Below, in pieces: positions 11,211 to 22,576 of a stretch of DNA of 64,000 nt. This DNA comes from Cycas panzhihuaensis (Eukaryota; Cycadophyta): NCBI GenBank assembly GCA_023213395.1, contig CM041465.1, forward strand, positions 229,717,741-229,781,740. The letters run 5' to 3'. The notes under the pieces are model-generated. The model was not told where the DNA came from. It searched no databases and was given only the letters and a program-made list of their open reading frames with translations. Positions within the stretch are counted from its first letter, which is position 1. Every line of letters begins with the position of its first letter. The translations under genes were made by a program, and so were the position numbers.

Positions 11211-11291
11211 TTTCTAAGAAGCCAATCAAACCCCAACTTGTATATAAAGTTGGAAGGAAGCTCAATGTTGATTGTGGGCTTATATGTAGAT
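11211..11291 (+). repeat. 81-bp direct repeat, left copy (flanking solo LTR)
   Basis: RT-coding segment from tttctaagaagcc to cttatatgtagat. It matches the right copy (11806-11886) at 79 of 81 positions by eye. The two copies flank the solo LTR. Confidence 0.95.
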
Positions 11292-11805
11292 TCTTAGAGC
11301 CTTCATTTCTTAAGCATTAAGTCTTGACCATAGGTGTTAGTATTTTTGTCACTTTAGGCCTTTATCCTAAAGTGTTAATTTGTTTGATTATAAAATTGTC
11401 TTTTGTCTTGTAGTGGCGTTTTTCACGTACTTGTGAGAAGTCAACTTTGGAGGGCTCTATCCTTATCCTTGAGGAAAGAAGAGTCCTAATCAGATTTGCC
11501 TTTTAGTATTGATCAATGACATGTGGTGAGATCCTGATCGTCCAAACTCCTTTATAAGGAGTCCTGTTTTCATGTTTTGGCATGTAGTATTGGAGTTAGA
11601 GTTATGATGTTGTAAGTATCTCTTGTAGATGAAGTGTTGAGATGAATTCTCCTTCCTACTAGTGTTCATGATAGGTTGAGTTCCTCCCTATTATCTTTAT
11701 GTGTTGTACTACATCTTTTTATTAATCCAATGTTTAGTCCTTCATATTTCATTGTCCTATCTAGTTCCTCAATAGATTCTGGTGCTTGTATCTTCTTCAT
11801 TCGTC
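11292..11805 (+). repeat. Solo LTR of the I family inside element F
   Basis: Begins TCTTAGAGCCTTCATTTC (I LTRs begin TGTTAGAACC) and ends in cttcattcgtctttc, matching the 534-bp I LTR with small gaps. No internal sequence remains, so it is a solo LTR from recombination or an incomplete insertion. The 3' edge overlaps the start of the right 81-bp copy by a few bases. Confidence 0.85.
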
Positions 11806-11886
11806 TTTCTAAGAAGCCAATCAAACCCCAACTTGTATATAAAGTTGGAAGAAAGCTCAACGTTGATTGTGGGCTTATATGTAGAT
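11806..11886 (+). repeat. 81-bp direct repeat, right copy (flanking solo LTR)
   Basis: Second copy of the RT segment, continuing in frame into the YVDD motif at 11875-11890. It is therefore the copy contiguous with the downstream gene. Confidence 0.95.
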
Positions 11887-12655
11887 GACCTAGTATATAC
11901 TGGGAATTGTGATTACTTGTCCTAAATGTTTAAGAAAGATATATACAAAGAGTTTGAAATGACAAATTTAAGACTTATGCATTATTTCTTAGACATTGAA
12001 GTGTGGTAGGATGAAAAGGGGATATTTGTGTCACAAAGGGAATACACATTAAATTTATTGTATAAATTTAACATGGTCAATTACAAGCCACTTACAACAC
12101 TAGCAAAAGTTGGATTGAAATTGTCTAAGTTTGAAGAGTTTGAATCAGTTGACCCCACACTTTACAGTCAGTTGATTGGGTGCCTTATTTACTTGACTTC
12201 AACTTGACCAGATATTATATATGTAGTCAATGTGGTTTTCAAGTTTATGCATGAGCCTAAGGTAAAACATTGGCAAGCAACCAAAAGGATTCTCAGGTGT
12301 CTCAAAGGAACTATTCGGTATGGTCAACATCATAGGTCATCAAGGGATTATAGGTTGATTGTTTATACAGACTCAAATTGGGCAGGTTGTGTAGATGACA
12401 GAAAGTTTACTTTAGGTTATACATTCAATTTGGGTTTAGCAGAGTACCATGGAGTTCAAAGAAACGAGGAATGATATCCCTCTCTACTATAGAAGCATAG
12501 TACAAGCTAGCTTTAGCAGGAGCTTGCGAGACAATTTGGCTCAAGAGATTATTTCAAGATTTATAGGAGGAACAGATTGGTCCCACACAATTGTTTTGTG
12601 ACAATCAAAGTACAATTCAGATGACTAGGAATCCAGTCTTTCATGCCACATGGTG

Positions 12656-14398
12656 AGTTGGAGGTGTCTATATCAAAAAGGAGGCATTATAGTTAGACCA
12701 TGGAAATGCAATAGCTGGATTGATATCAACCCTTTGGGTATTGAATGTTAGTTAATTATGATGAATAGTTTAGAGGAAATGTATTATGATTTGGGTGATC
12801 ATATGTTTGCTCACTTGACATCTTTAGGGATGTCAAAAAGTCATCATGAGGTCGATGAAGTTGATCCGTTTAGAAACCCTAAGATTGAAGAACTAACAAG
12901 TTTTGCCACAAACCAAGCATGACAGAATATTTCTAATGGAGCATGTCCAAGCAAAGAAGTGCTCCCAATAACCACCCAAGCAAACAAGGAGGATGAGTAG
13001 CCCAAAAAAACAATAAAACAAATAACCAAAAAGGATAAAAATGATAAGGCACCGACTCAAGCAAAGACAAATGTAGAGAAGGTAAACCCTCTGAATAATG
13101 TCCTTGGTCAAGTCTCTAATGATGATTTATTAGAAAACATTTGTGAAGAGGAGAAGCCATTGATTTAAAAAGAAAATATCAAAGAGGAGGCACATATATA
13201 ATACAAGAACTGAAGACGTTGAACCTTAGATGCAAGGCTGCAAGGTAAAAATGGCAATAATACTCCTCCACAAGATGCTACAATTTTTATTGTACAAGAA
13301 CTAAATTCAATTTTGTCTAAGATTAATAAAAAAGCACAAGTTTTGAATCCTTCTAGTTTTGAAATCATTAAACATTAGGAAGCACAAATCCCAAAGGTAA
13401 ATAATGTTCATGAGCATGGAAACAATACCTTCATACAACAAGTCTTAGATGCAAAAAGAGGTATAACCACAATAAAGGACCCAAAAATAATTGAAAATCA
13501 GGGTTCATTTAAAGCTGACAAAAAGCACTTCAATTATAGAAATAATTATAAATAAAATAGTAAAAACAAGAGCTCAATGATGACGATTTTCCTTCAAGTC
13601 TAGGCAGTGTAAAAGGTGGTATCTCACAAAGGGATGGAGCAAACGATCTAGAAGGCACTGTTTCTCAAAGAGACAAAGCACCCATAGATGAAGAAATAGA
13701 TTCCTGGCTAGAATAGAATTGCCACTCACTGTCTATATGTGGGTTAAAGAACAATGGCAAAAGAGGAAAAGCCAAGGAACTGCCCTTGCAGAAAGTAGTC
13801 TAAACTCTATGGATGGCTCCTTCTATACCTATGAATATAATGAGCAAGCTTGATAGACTATATAAATTAAGTGGTAGAGAAATGTTAAAATTCAAAAGTT
13901 ATCATTAAAGAAAAACATAACATTAAAAACAATGGATTTACATTTGACAATAGAAGAAGTACTGGAAGATAAAGTAAAAGCATTGCAGTTGGAATTAGAT
14001 AAAAGCCAATAAGAAGTTTACTAGATTAAGCAAGAAAGAGATGAGTTGAAAGGAAAAATTGATGCTATAACTAAGTTATGGGAACCTCTATAGATACAAC
14101 CATTATAGTAGGATGCTTCATATAAAGTGCTATACCTTACTGAATAGTTGAAGTAGGCTTCCAAAAGAACGTAGTTGGTTTGAGGCTTAGCAAACAAATA
14201 ATCAAGATATGATTACTTTAGTTCCCAGTATTTGGGCATTCTCCTTAGAGATACATAAATTGCAAGACTTAATGAAATTTGTGATAAGGACATTTAACAC
14301 ATATTGCAGTATGCATGATGAAATTACACAAGGAAAACTTAAGCAATTGCAACAACATGTTGCAGATATAGCTTCTTATACTTCCTCCATACATTAAG
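12656..14398 (+). pseudogene. Decayed coding-like sequence of unknown family (left part)
   Basis: No family recognised. Plus-strand reading gives long coding-like stretches broken by stops: MMNSLEEMYYDLGDHMFAH from 12755, a lysine-rich part, an acidic segment near 13570-13720 (GANDLEGTVSQRD), and coiled-coil-like text (VLEDKVKALQLELDK; IKQERDELKGKIDAITK) at 13930-14085. The last open piece is 14209-14397. Many stops are TAA or TAG where Gln would fit, which suggests decay by C-to-T change. It is cut by element H at 14398. It may be the unusual ORF of an older retroelement or a decayed host gene; I cannot decide. Confidence 0.45.
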
Positions 14399-14765
14399 TG
14401 TGACGATGTTAATGTCACATGGCCATTTCATGAAGTTAGAATTAGATAAAGTCACTTTTATGTTTATAACTTTAGGATAAGGTGACTATGCCTAAGTCAC
14501 TTAAGTGAAATGACATAAAGTTCATTTCATTGTAATTTCATGTAATCTTATTTGAATGTCATTGGGAGGGAAAACTCAAATTCCAAACCTTAATGAGCAT
14601 CCTCATTATATAAGCTGAAATTACATGGAAAGTGATCATATTCTACACTTCTCCTCTTTGAGCTCAAGCTATTAGCATTCTCTTGTTGAGTACATTATGC
14701 TTGTCTCCACTATTTGCCATTGTGTAGTGTTAGTGCACTAGATCCCTAGATCCATTCCCTCAACA
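14399..14765 (+). repeat. Element H 5' LTR (367 bp)
   Basis: TGTGACGATGTT to CCCTCAACA. Contains the palindrome TCACTTAAGTGA at 14497-14508 and a TATA box TATATAAG at 14607-14614. The 3' LTR has TATCTAAG at the matching place. Confidence 0.95.
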
Positions 14766-14767
14766 AG

Positions 14768-14780
14768 TGGTATCAGAGCC
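14768..14780 (+). other. Element H primer-binding site
   Basis: TGGTATCAGAGCC two bases after the 5' LTR, complementary to the 3' end of initiator-Met tRNA. Confidence 0.9.
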
Positions 14781-16857
14781 ATTGGGTGGATCCTAGTGCC
14801 ACACTCACTTACAAGGAGATTGCAAGGTATTTTCTCCTCTTCTTCACCATTCATGTGAAGAGTTGAGTTTTTTTTTTAAATCCATTTTTAAAGCTTGTTT
14901 TATAGCAGATTTTAGTACAAAATTGTATGCTGTTGTACTATTTTATTTCTGCAGATAAGAGGAAGGAGTGTGGCTGCTTAAAAGCAACCTATTTGCAGGC
15001 GGAATTGCTCAACTGATAGCAATTTTCAGCCATCTTTTTTAGCCCCAAATCTGCCATTTTGGCCCATTTTTGGCCTTTTTTTTGCAGTAAAAGTCATATT
15101 TCAAGGTTGCAGAAGAAGAAATCAGTGACTCTTACTGATTAAAGGCAGATTTTAAAGTATAAAATCAAATCGTACGGATTTTCGTACAACAGTATGGCCA
15201 AAAAATCAAAGTGCCCAGAATTGCACGAAATTTCACCAGTAGGTGTGTCTTGGCCTCCTAAGCACTTTTGTCTACTGGAGCAACACGAGATTTTGAGTTT
15301 AAAGGGGTCAAACAGCCTATTTTTGCAGTTATTCTCCAAATTTAAAAATCTCAGATCTAGAAAAATCTGAGGAAGTTTTTCTTGATGTAATACATGTTTT
15401 TGGATCTCCTCGTCCCAATCTATCATTTGGGACAGGTCTCACATGAATCCGACACTCCATTGAAAAGTTATGACAATTTTTAGGTTTTTTAGTACATTTT
15501 GGCCGCAAGTTAAAACTGGCTTTTTTGCCTGTTTTTTATAAGATTTTTCAAAAATTTTTGTATATTTGTAAAGTGCAGGTGAAGGCCAGCAAATCTGGAA
15601 ATTTTTAATTTTTTCAAAAATTTTTGAAATTTGTGCCATATAGCGGTACAATAGACGGTACAGTCTGCCCAACAGCAGACTTAGTTTGCTGAAAATTTGA
15701 TTTTTAGCGTACATTGTATTTCTCAAATTTTTTGGTTTTTTTTTTCCCCCTTTGAAAAAAAAAAAAAAAAACATTATTGTATGTAAAAGGGGTTTTTTAA
15801 AGACATTTATAGCCTTTGTGGCTTTTAGAGGCCTATTTTGGCCCTTTTGTAAAAAGAACAAGGTACTTAAATCTTTTGTAAAGCCAATCATCTGGATCGG
15901 AGCAATATCCGATGATTTGGCTCATCATGTGTATGATTTTAATGGTTGCATGCACTTGGAGACTTCATTGAGTGCCACTTGGGCACTAGATGGACACGTC
16001 ATCACTACACTTGGACACGGCAACAACACTTAAGTGGAGCATTTACATTTATTTACATTCAGTTTTCAGTTATTTTTATATGACATTCGAGAACAAGAGC
16101 ACTTTCCTTAAAATCAACTCATCTCGACGACTTTATACCGCCAGTTCTTGACTTGTGCGCATACTCGCCTTGGTTGAAATAGACCAAGGTTGGTCAAGTC
16201 CGAGCCCTAAGGGAGGTGTGAGTTTCATCTTGGGTCTGGTCATAACCGTATAGTGGTGGAGGGACGGGTTAGCCATACCTCCGACCCCCAATCAGGGATT
16301 ATCCTGATAACCATCCAGGAAAACTGAAAACCCTTAATCAAGATAATTAATTTAGCTAGGCCAATATCCGTCATAGCCATGGGACATGCACGTACTTCTC
16401 TTCGGAGAGTATATCGCTGCTCATTGGTGAACTAGGTGAGGACCGGCAGTACCTGGGCTCCACGTTTACTTGGATTTCATCACCAAGGAATGGTGCAGGT
16501 ATCGCGGGTGAAGGCCATTAATTACGTATACTAGAAGCCCCCTTAGGCATCGACACCTCACCTACTTTGGATACAAGTTAGAGGTTTGGGTTTGTTACAC
16601 ATCCTACATCACTTTGGTTATTAGTTGTGTGCACCCACATGCCAACTTCTATATAGGCCTTCTCACTTATCTTGATTAGATCACTTACATCACATACTTA
16701 TTTGTGATCTCTTTGCTTCCACATCTTACATTGCATTACTTCATTATTCCTGCTGCGTCAGTAGACTATCACAAGTGCGGTGACTCCACCTTCTTCTACT
16801 TAGTGCATTTTCCTACACATTTATATACATCACTCTTATTCATCTTTTCACACCACC
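14781..16857 (+). other. Element H leader (2.1 kb, untranslated)
   Basis: Long leader with no recognised coding motif. The first half is T/A-rich with homopolymer runs near 15730-15770; 16080-16620 is more GC-rich. The open frames seen here (for example minus 15439-15891) follow these biased runs and look spurious. Confidence 0.6.
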
Positions 16858-17770
16858 ATGTCGACCAACTTCAAGCAGAATGTGAACTGTATGCTAAAAG
16901 GGAAGGAGAATTGGGATCTATAGTTCACGGGAGTTAAGAATGCAGCCAAGTATGAGGGACTCTGGCTGGACCACTTGGAGCGAACCCCGATAGTACCTGC
17001 GACCGACACCACACGGCAGAGTGGTGGCACACCTCCAGCTCCTCCTGCTCATAATCTGCAATGGCAACAGTGGATCATTGAAGACCAGAAGATTAGAGCA
17101 GGAATCCTGCTAGTTACAGATTACTCCTTGCACAACCTGATCGATGACACGCGACGACATCGCCTTAAAGGTCCTCGAAGTCCTCAAAAGAAACTTTGAT
17201 ACTCGATTAGACTTGGAGTTTGTTCATATGGTATTGAAGATGAACAAGATGCGAATGCAGAAAGGGCGAGCACATGAAACCATCAATGCTCTTCGCCCCA
17301 TTAAACAAGCCATTGATAGGGATTTTAAGACCCAATGCATAACTTGGGCCTTCCTAATTCAATCCAGTCTGCATGTTCCTAATTATAAAAACCTGCTAGG
17401 AAATCTTCAGTCATCTGGCACACTGAAGACCCTCAACTTCGAAGCATTAGCTGAGAAGTTTATTGAACATGACAAGACCTTCACTATTAGCTTCCCACTT
17501 TCAGATTCAACTCCTAATGCAGCCTTGAAGCTGACATGGACGAGGAAGTATACTACACCAAACAACAAGGTCAATCTTCACGCGGTGGAAGAAGAGGTCG
17601 TGGAAGAGGCAGGGGAAAGCAACAGGGACAACAGTAAAGGCAACAACAAGGTCAACAAAGAAAACAAGAGTCAAAAGGCATCAATCAGAGATAGCCAAAC
17701 AACAATGCTCCCACGTGTCAAAGGTGTAACAGGAAAGGACACCTTGGAAAAGATTGTTGCATTGACTACA
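16858..17770 (+). pseudogene. Element H gag with CCHC knuckle (broken)
   Basis: Starts at the ATG at 16858 (MSTNFKQNVNCMLKGKENWD). An in-frame TAG replaces the conserved Trp of the W-x-x-W-F region near 16920. The reading continues with AAKYEGLWLDHLERTP to about 17147, then a slip into DDIALKVLEVLKRNFDTRLDL and on to LTWTRKYTT near 17560. A second slip leads to an RG-rich segment and a perfect CCHC knuckle, CQRCNRKGHLGKDC (about 17710-17752), in frame with protease. Gag would assemble the particle and bind RNA through the knuckle. Confidence 0.85.
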
Positions 17771-19330
17771 ACAGATTGCCTCATCATCAACAACAGCAAC
17801 ATCAAGCCCACAATGTTGATAAGAGTCATGATGACTTATTTGCAGGAGCAAATCTCATTGAGGAACGTATTCAACAAAGCAGGGAAGCATCCACTTCATC
17901 TATTGGGTCTAGACCTAAGAGGTACATCGAGGCACACTGTGGCACAGCCATTTGTCAGCTTGATTTGCCACTACCTCAACCACTTGGACAGGCAAATGCT
18001 ACATCAACATCATCATCAAACTGGGTTATGGACACAGGAGCTACCCAGCACATGACTTGTCACCGGGACTTCTTTCAGGATTTTGATTCAGAGGTCACCG
18101 AAGTAGTACACATGGTCGATAAGTCGACACAACCTGTTCAAGGCATGGGCTCTATATGCCTGAAGCTCCCAGGCCTGCCCAATTTTACTTTAAAAGATGT
18201 CTTGTATATTCCCCATCTCAAACAAAACCTTTTATCGTTATCCACACTTGTCTCCCGTGGATTCGACCTGAGTGTCACAGCTAATGATCAAGTTCTTAGT
18301 GTTATTCACCCGCCTTCATGTTTTATGGTAATGACTAGGAAACTTGAAGGTAAGCTATTTAGACTGACTGGAACCACATTGTCTTCTTCCGCATACCAAG
18401 TTGTTGCCCCCATCTGTATCGTGGAAGAACTTGCATATAATGTCACATTGACTCATTCCAAGCTGTCCCTAGAAGATCTTTGGCATGCTCGCATGGGGCA
18501 CGTCAAACTTGATCGGCTTAAGGAAATCTCTCATTCTACTCCAGGTCTGCCCAGATTTTCCTCTAAGCCATTCAAATGTGAAGCTTGCATTATTGCCAAA
18601 TCCCACAAACAGCCATTTCCCCAGAGTCAATGGAAAGCCAGTCAACCTCTTGAATTAGTACACTCAGACATCTGTGGGCCTATGCCTATCCCTTCTCTCA
18701 TAGGGAAGAGGTACTATATTACATTTATTGATGACTTCACTCAAAAGGTATGGGTGACCTTTCTCAAATCAAAAGATGAAGCATTCACAGTATTCAAGGC
18801 ATTCAAGGCTCTCACAGAGAAGGAATCCGGATATCAATCAAGTGTCTCAGATCGACAATGGTGGCGAATACACTTCAAATGAATTCAAGACTTCTTGTGT
18901 CGTGAGGATCAAGCATCAAACAACTATTGCAGTACCCTCAACATAATGGAGTTCTTTGAAAGGGCTAATAGAACCATAATGAATATGGCACGGGCTATGC
19001 TTGTCTTCAAGAATGTGCCTGCATATCTTTGGGCCAAAGCTATTTATATTGTAGTCTACTGCATGAACAACATAAGTCCATCGAAGTTCGGCCCGTCTCC
19101 AAATGAATGATGGGTGGGTGACCTACCGTCCATCACTTCAAAATTTTTGGCTCTACTTGTTATGCTCACATTCTTGATGAGCATAGAAATAAGCTCCAAC
19201 CGCGAGCTTTAAAAGGCATCTTTGTTGGGTACCCCATGAACAAGAAAGGGTACAAGGTCTTCATTCCACCATTAAAGAAGATCATTATCACTAGAGATGT
19301 GGTGTTTGCGGAGACAGAGGATCAACTACT
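17771..19330 (+). pseudogene. Element H protease and integrase (nearly open)
   Basis: Long open stretch 17776-18882. The linker after the knuckle is followed by protease WVMDTGATQHMTCHRDFF at about 18024-18077. Next come the pre-integrase zinc domain (LWHARMGHVKLDRLKEI ... CEACIIAKSH) at 18475-18605 and the integrase core SDICGPMPIPSLIGKRYYITFIDDFT at 18665-18740. A slip near 18850 hits the IDNGGEY motif. A further fragment keeps FFERANRTIMNMARAM (18950-19000, third acid E). The C-terminal part reads KGIFVGYPMNKKGYKVFIPP and IIITRDVVFAE at 19215-19315. A sister reading exists in element M. Confidence 0.9.
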
Positions 19331-21420
19331 TCAACTTGATTCTAAAGCACCATCTCATAGATACAACGATGTCCAGGAATATGATGTACAGATTCCAACA
19401 TTTGGGGGGGAGACACTGAAGAAATACTCAAAATTTTGGAATCTGACAATAGAGCCCTGGAGGACACTATCCTTGACTCAGATCCTGTACCAATGTGCGC
19501 CAACCCAGCGCCATCTTGGGATAAGAGCCAGGAATCACCACGTCAAGCATCAAAAGGAAAAGGAGTTGTAGAAGAACCACCTTCACCACCTTCAGTTGTA
19601 GGGCCCTCTTCTCCAGCAATGTCATCAACCTCCGGACCATACATCTGCCATGATCCTTTTCAGGATCAAAATGAAGACCAGGATGTTGTGGAAATGAAAA
19701 CCTCATTCCCAACCAAAGGTTTTCAAGAAGCCTACCAGTTGCACAAAGACTTGAGATCTGATGAGGTAGGCAAAACTGGCACTCGAAGCGGTGCCTACAG
19801 AGCAAGGGAGCAAACATCACTTCCCATAGAGCTTGAACCAGCAGAACTGCACCTTGCTTCAAATGACGAGCCTCTATCATACCAAGAAGCTGTGAAACAC
19901 AGTTTGGAGAAATGCCATGAATGAGGAATACCAATCCTTGATCAAGAACGGTACATGGGAGCTCGTTGATCTGCCTTTGGGAAGGAAGGTAGTCAGAAAC
20001 AAATGGGTGTTCAAAAATAAATACTGGTCGACGGCACCCTTGAAAAACACAAGGCGAGGTTGGTCGCAAAAGGATTCACCCAAAGGGAAGGCATCGACTA
20101 CGTAAGTCTTCGCACCAACTACCAAATGACCCACAATCGAGCACTTGTGGCCTTGGTCGCTCAGCAGGTTGGAAAATCCACCAACTCGATGTGAAAACGC
20201 TTTTCTCAATGGAGATTTGGAAGAAGAAATCTACATGACACACCAAGGCTTTGAGATAGCAGACAGAGCGAGCGAAAGTGTGTAGACTGAAAAGTCGTTA
20301 TATGGCCTAAAACAAGCCCCTCGCGCTTGGTTCACCAAGTTGTCCAACAAAATGAGGCAACTTGGATATGAGGTATGTGACTATCAAGATGTTGATGCAA
20401 CTTTGTTTATTAAGAGAGAAAAAGGCAAAGTCACATATCTCCTGATCTTTGTGGACGACATGCTGATAACTGGAAACAAAGGAGCGTGATATCAGCAAAT
20501 TAAAGATGGACTTGTCAAAATCCTTTGAACTGTCTGACCTCGGACTAATGAGATATTACTTGGGAATTGAGGTAACTCAATGCAATGGAAAAATCTCTCT
20601 CCCAAGGAAAATATATCAACGATCTTCTAATCAAGTTCGGATTAGAAGATGCCAGAACAGTGTATACTCCAATGGAGCCTAATGCCAAACTTTCCGATGA
20701 AGACACTCGAGAGGCAGACGCAACACTCTATCGGCAACTTGTAGGTAGCCTCATTTATGTTACCAACACAAGGCCAGATATTGCCCATGCCGTTGGCATT
20801 CTTGCCCGTCACATGACAACTCCAAAGCAGAACCATTGGCAAGCAGCAATATGAGTGTTGAAGTACCTAAAGACGACCAACAAACTTGGTTTGTTGTATG
20901 AGCACAACAATGATTTCAGACTTACAGCATACACAGACTCGGATTTTGCCGGTGACAAAAATACAGGAAGATCAACGTCCGGGTACATCACATTTCTTGG
21001 GACAACTCTAATTTCATGGCGGTCAAGGCGGCAGAAAATCACTGCAGATTCTACTGCTAAAGTCGAATACATAGTTGCTTCTGAAACTAGCAAGGAGGTG
21101 ATATGGCTTCGCAAATTATTACATACTTTGGATATCACCCAGACAGGTCCAACAAGCTTACATGTGGACAATCAGTCAGCAATCCACATGGCCAAGAATC
21201 CTGTTTTTCATGATCGTACAAAAAACATTAGTACAAAAGTCCACAGGATCTAGGAACTGGTCCATGACGGCACAATACAATTGGAACACTGCCCCACAGC
21301 AGATCAAGTGGCTGATATCTTCACCAAACCGCTGCAAAGGGTGAAGTTTGAACAGTTCCAACAGTAGCTCGGCCTTAGGGCCTCCATCTCCAACTGATTG
21401 AAGAAAATGGTACACAGAAC
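19331..21420 (+). pseudogene. Element H reverse transcriptase and RNase H (broken)
   Basis: After a Ser/Pro-rich linker (19436-19700), RT starts near 19900 with NEEYQSLIKNGTWELVDLPLG and KWVFKNK. It then passes through a VKTLFSMEIWKKKS-like region with slips near 20100-20300, [12 protein letters not shown], and the catalytic FVDDMLITGN near 20450-20475. LGLMRYYLGIEVTQ and TPMEPNAKLSDED follow, with LVGSLIYVTNTRPDIAHAVGI at 20738-20800. RNase H has TDSDFAGDKNTGRSTSGYITFLG (20935-21000), VDNQSAIHMAKNPVFHDRTK and IFTKPLQRVKFEQFQ near 21320-21360. Several single-base lesions. Confidence 0.9.
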
Positions 21421-21853
21421 CAACATACTCTATCCCATTTGTAAAAACCCCTTGTGGGCACAGAAGGATTAGAGTAAGTCTCTGCTCTCTCCCATTCGTG
21501 AAAACCCCTCATGGGCGCGAAAGGAGCTAGGTTGTACTTGTTTCGAAAATCAGAATCTATGAAAACCTGAAAGGGCATGGGGGATGACGAAACGGTATAT
21601 GGAGACTTAGCAGATTGAAGCTGCACAACCAACTTGTGCTGCTTGGCTATCTGGCTACACTCAAAGAGCCGTCTGAGCCACTTCATAGAATAGGAAGTCA
21701 AGTTCGTGGGTTTTTATTCCCCTGAGGGTTTTCCCACAAAAGTGTCTTGTAGGTTGTAGAATTTTTTCTCAATATAATAATGAGGCTATAATGAAGACCT
21801 CATAGATTAGAATAGGATAAAGGAAAATGACCTTCTGCCATTAAGGGGGGGAT
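21421..21853 (+). other. Element H 3' untranslated region with repeated module and PPT
   Basis: Contains two clear copies of a module around GTGAAAACCCCT flanked by CCCAT/ATGGG (21431-21480 and 21488-21530) and a weaker third near 21551-21586. Element M has the same module at the equivalent place. The polypurine tract is at 21843-21853, immediately before the 3' LTR. Confidence 0.7.
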
Positions 21854-22220
21854 TGTGACAATGTTAATGTCACATGGTCATTTTATGAAGTTAGAATTAG
21901 ATAAAGTCACTTTTATGTTTATAATTTTAGGATAAGGTGACTATGCCTAAGTCACTTAAGTGAAATGACATAAATTTCATTTCATTGTAATTTCATGTAA
22001 TCTCATTTGAATGTCATTGGGAGGGAAAACTCAAATTCCAAACCCTAATGAGCATCCTCATTATCTAAGTTGAAATTACATGGAGAGTGATCATATTCTA
22101 CACTTCTCCTCTTTGAGCTCAAGCTATTAGCATTCTCTTGTTGAGTGCATTGTGCTTGTCTCCACTATTTGCCATTGTGTAGTGTTAGTGCACTAGATCC
22201 CTAGATCCATTCCTTCAACA
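21854..22220 (+). repeat. Element H 3' LTR (367 bp)
   Basis: TGTGACAATGTT to CCTTCAACA, same length as the 5' LTR with about 13 substitutions, mostly transitions. Palindrome TCACTTAAGTGA at 21952-21963. Followed by TTAAG (22221-22225), the target duplication. Confidence 0.95.
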
Positions 22221-22225
22221 TTAAG

Positions 22226-22576
22226 TTCTCTGTGTCAAGTGGGAGCAATAGCTAAATGTGATTTTAAATAAACTTAACGCTTTGTAAGAGAAAGCCAATT
22301 CACTTCAAAATAAACAATTGACTCATCTTCTATTTAAATTTTGTATTATTTACCAAGGGATTGGACTACCACCAACTTTACAAGAAGGCAGCCATGTGGG
22401 AAAGGATGTTTTCTTGAGGGAAGTTGAAGAAAACATTGCTAAAAGGTTAGAAGAAGATATAGCTTATGATTCTGGAGACTCTCAAAAGTGCACTCTATAC
22501 TTATATACCTGATTAAAGATGCAAGTAGAATTAAGGTGTTTGACCTTAGTAGAATTACCAAGATTATAATTGTATG
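22226..22576 (+). other. Continuation of the pre-H host sequence (unrecognised)
   Basis: Sequence that was joined to 14398 before element H inserted. It includes a coding-like stretch at about 22350-22512 (LPPTLQEGSHVGKDVFLREV, then EENIAKRLEED) that may belong to the same decayed unit as 12656-14398. Family not recognised. It ends at GTATG (22572-22576), the target duplication of element G. Confidence 0.4.

Larger units (their letters stand above)
8621..12655 (+). mobile_element. Ty1/copia element F (5' part outside window)
   Basis: Plus-strand copia internal region: gag C-terminus, protease, integrase, RT and RNase H. The N-terminal gag and 5' LTR lie left of the window on the far side of the inserted element B. 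RNase H breaks off at about 12655 and no 3' LTR follows. A solo I-family LTR with an 81-bp duplication sits in RT. Confidence 0.8.
10613..12655 (+). pseudogene. Element F reverse transcriptase and RNase H, split by a solo LTR
   Basis: RT begins with QDEWKEAMKEEYNALVKNDTWELV near 10730. It runs through [20 protein letters not shown] (about 11028-11085) and [14 protein letters not shown]. The solo LTR (11292-11805) and a duplicated 81-bp RT segment then intervene. RT resumes at the catalytic YVDDLVYTG (about 11875-11905), MHYFLDIEVW, and YSQLIGCLIYLTST near 12165. RNase H follows (DSNWAGCVDDRKFTLGY near 12370) to NPVFHA near 12640, where similarity stops abruptly. Many stops are one transition from Gln or Trp codons. 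Confidence 0.85.
14399..22220 (+). mobile_element. Complete Ty1/copia element H (7.8 kb, TSD TTAAG)
   Basis: Full-length plus-strand copia element: 367-bp LTRs at both ends, primer-binding site, 2.1-kb leader, gag, protease, integrase, RT, RNase H, purine tract and 3' LTR. Perfect 5-bp target duplication TTAAG at 14394-14398 and 22221-22225. The LTRs differ at about 13 of 367 positions. Coding regions carry stops and frame slips, so it is no longer autonomous. Confidence 0.95.

Noticed and set aside
14768-14780. tRNA-like match at the primer-binding sites.
   Set aside because: Only 12-15 bases complementary to the initiator tRNA 3' end; these are priming sites and not tRNA genes.
15439-15891. 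A 150-codon minus-strand frame in the H leader.
   Set aside because: Runs through poly-T and poly-A tracts (F and K runs); low complexity, no motif.
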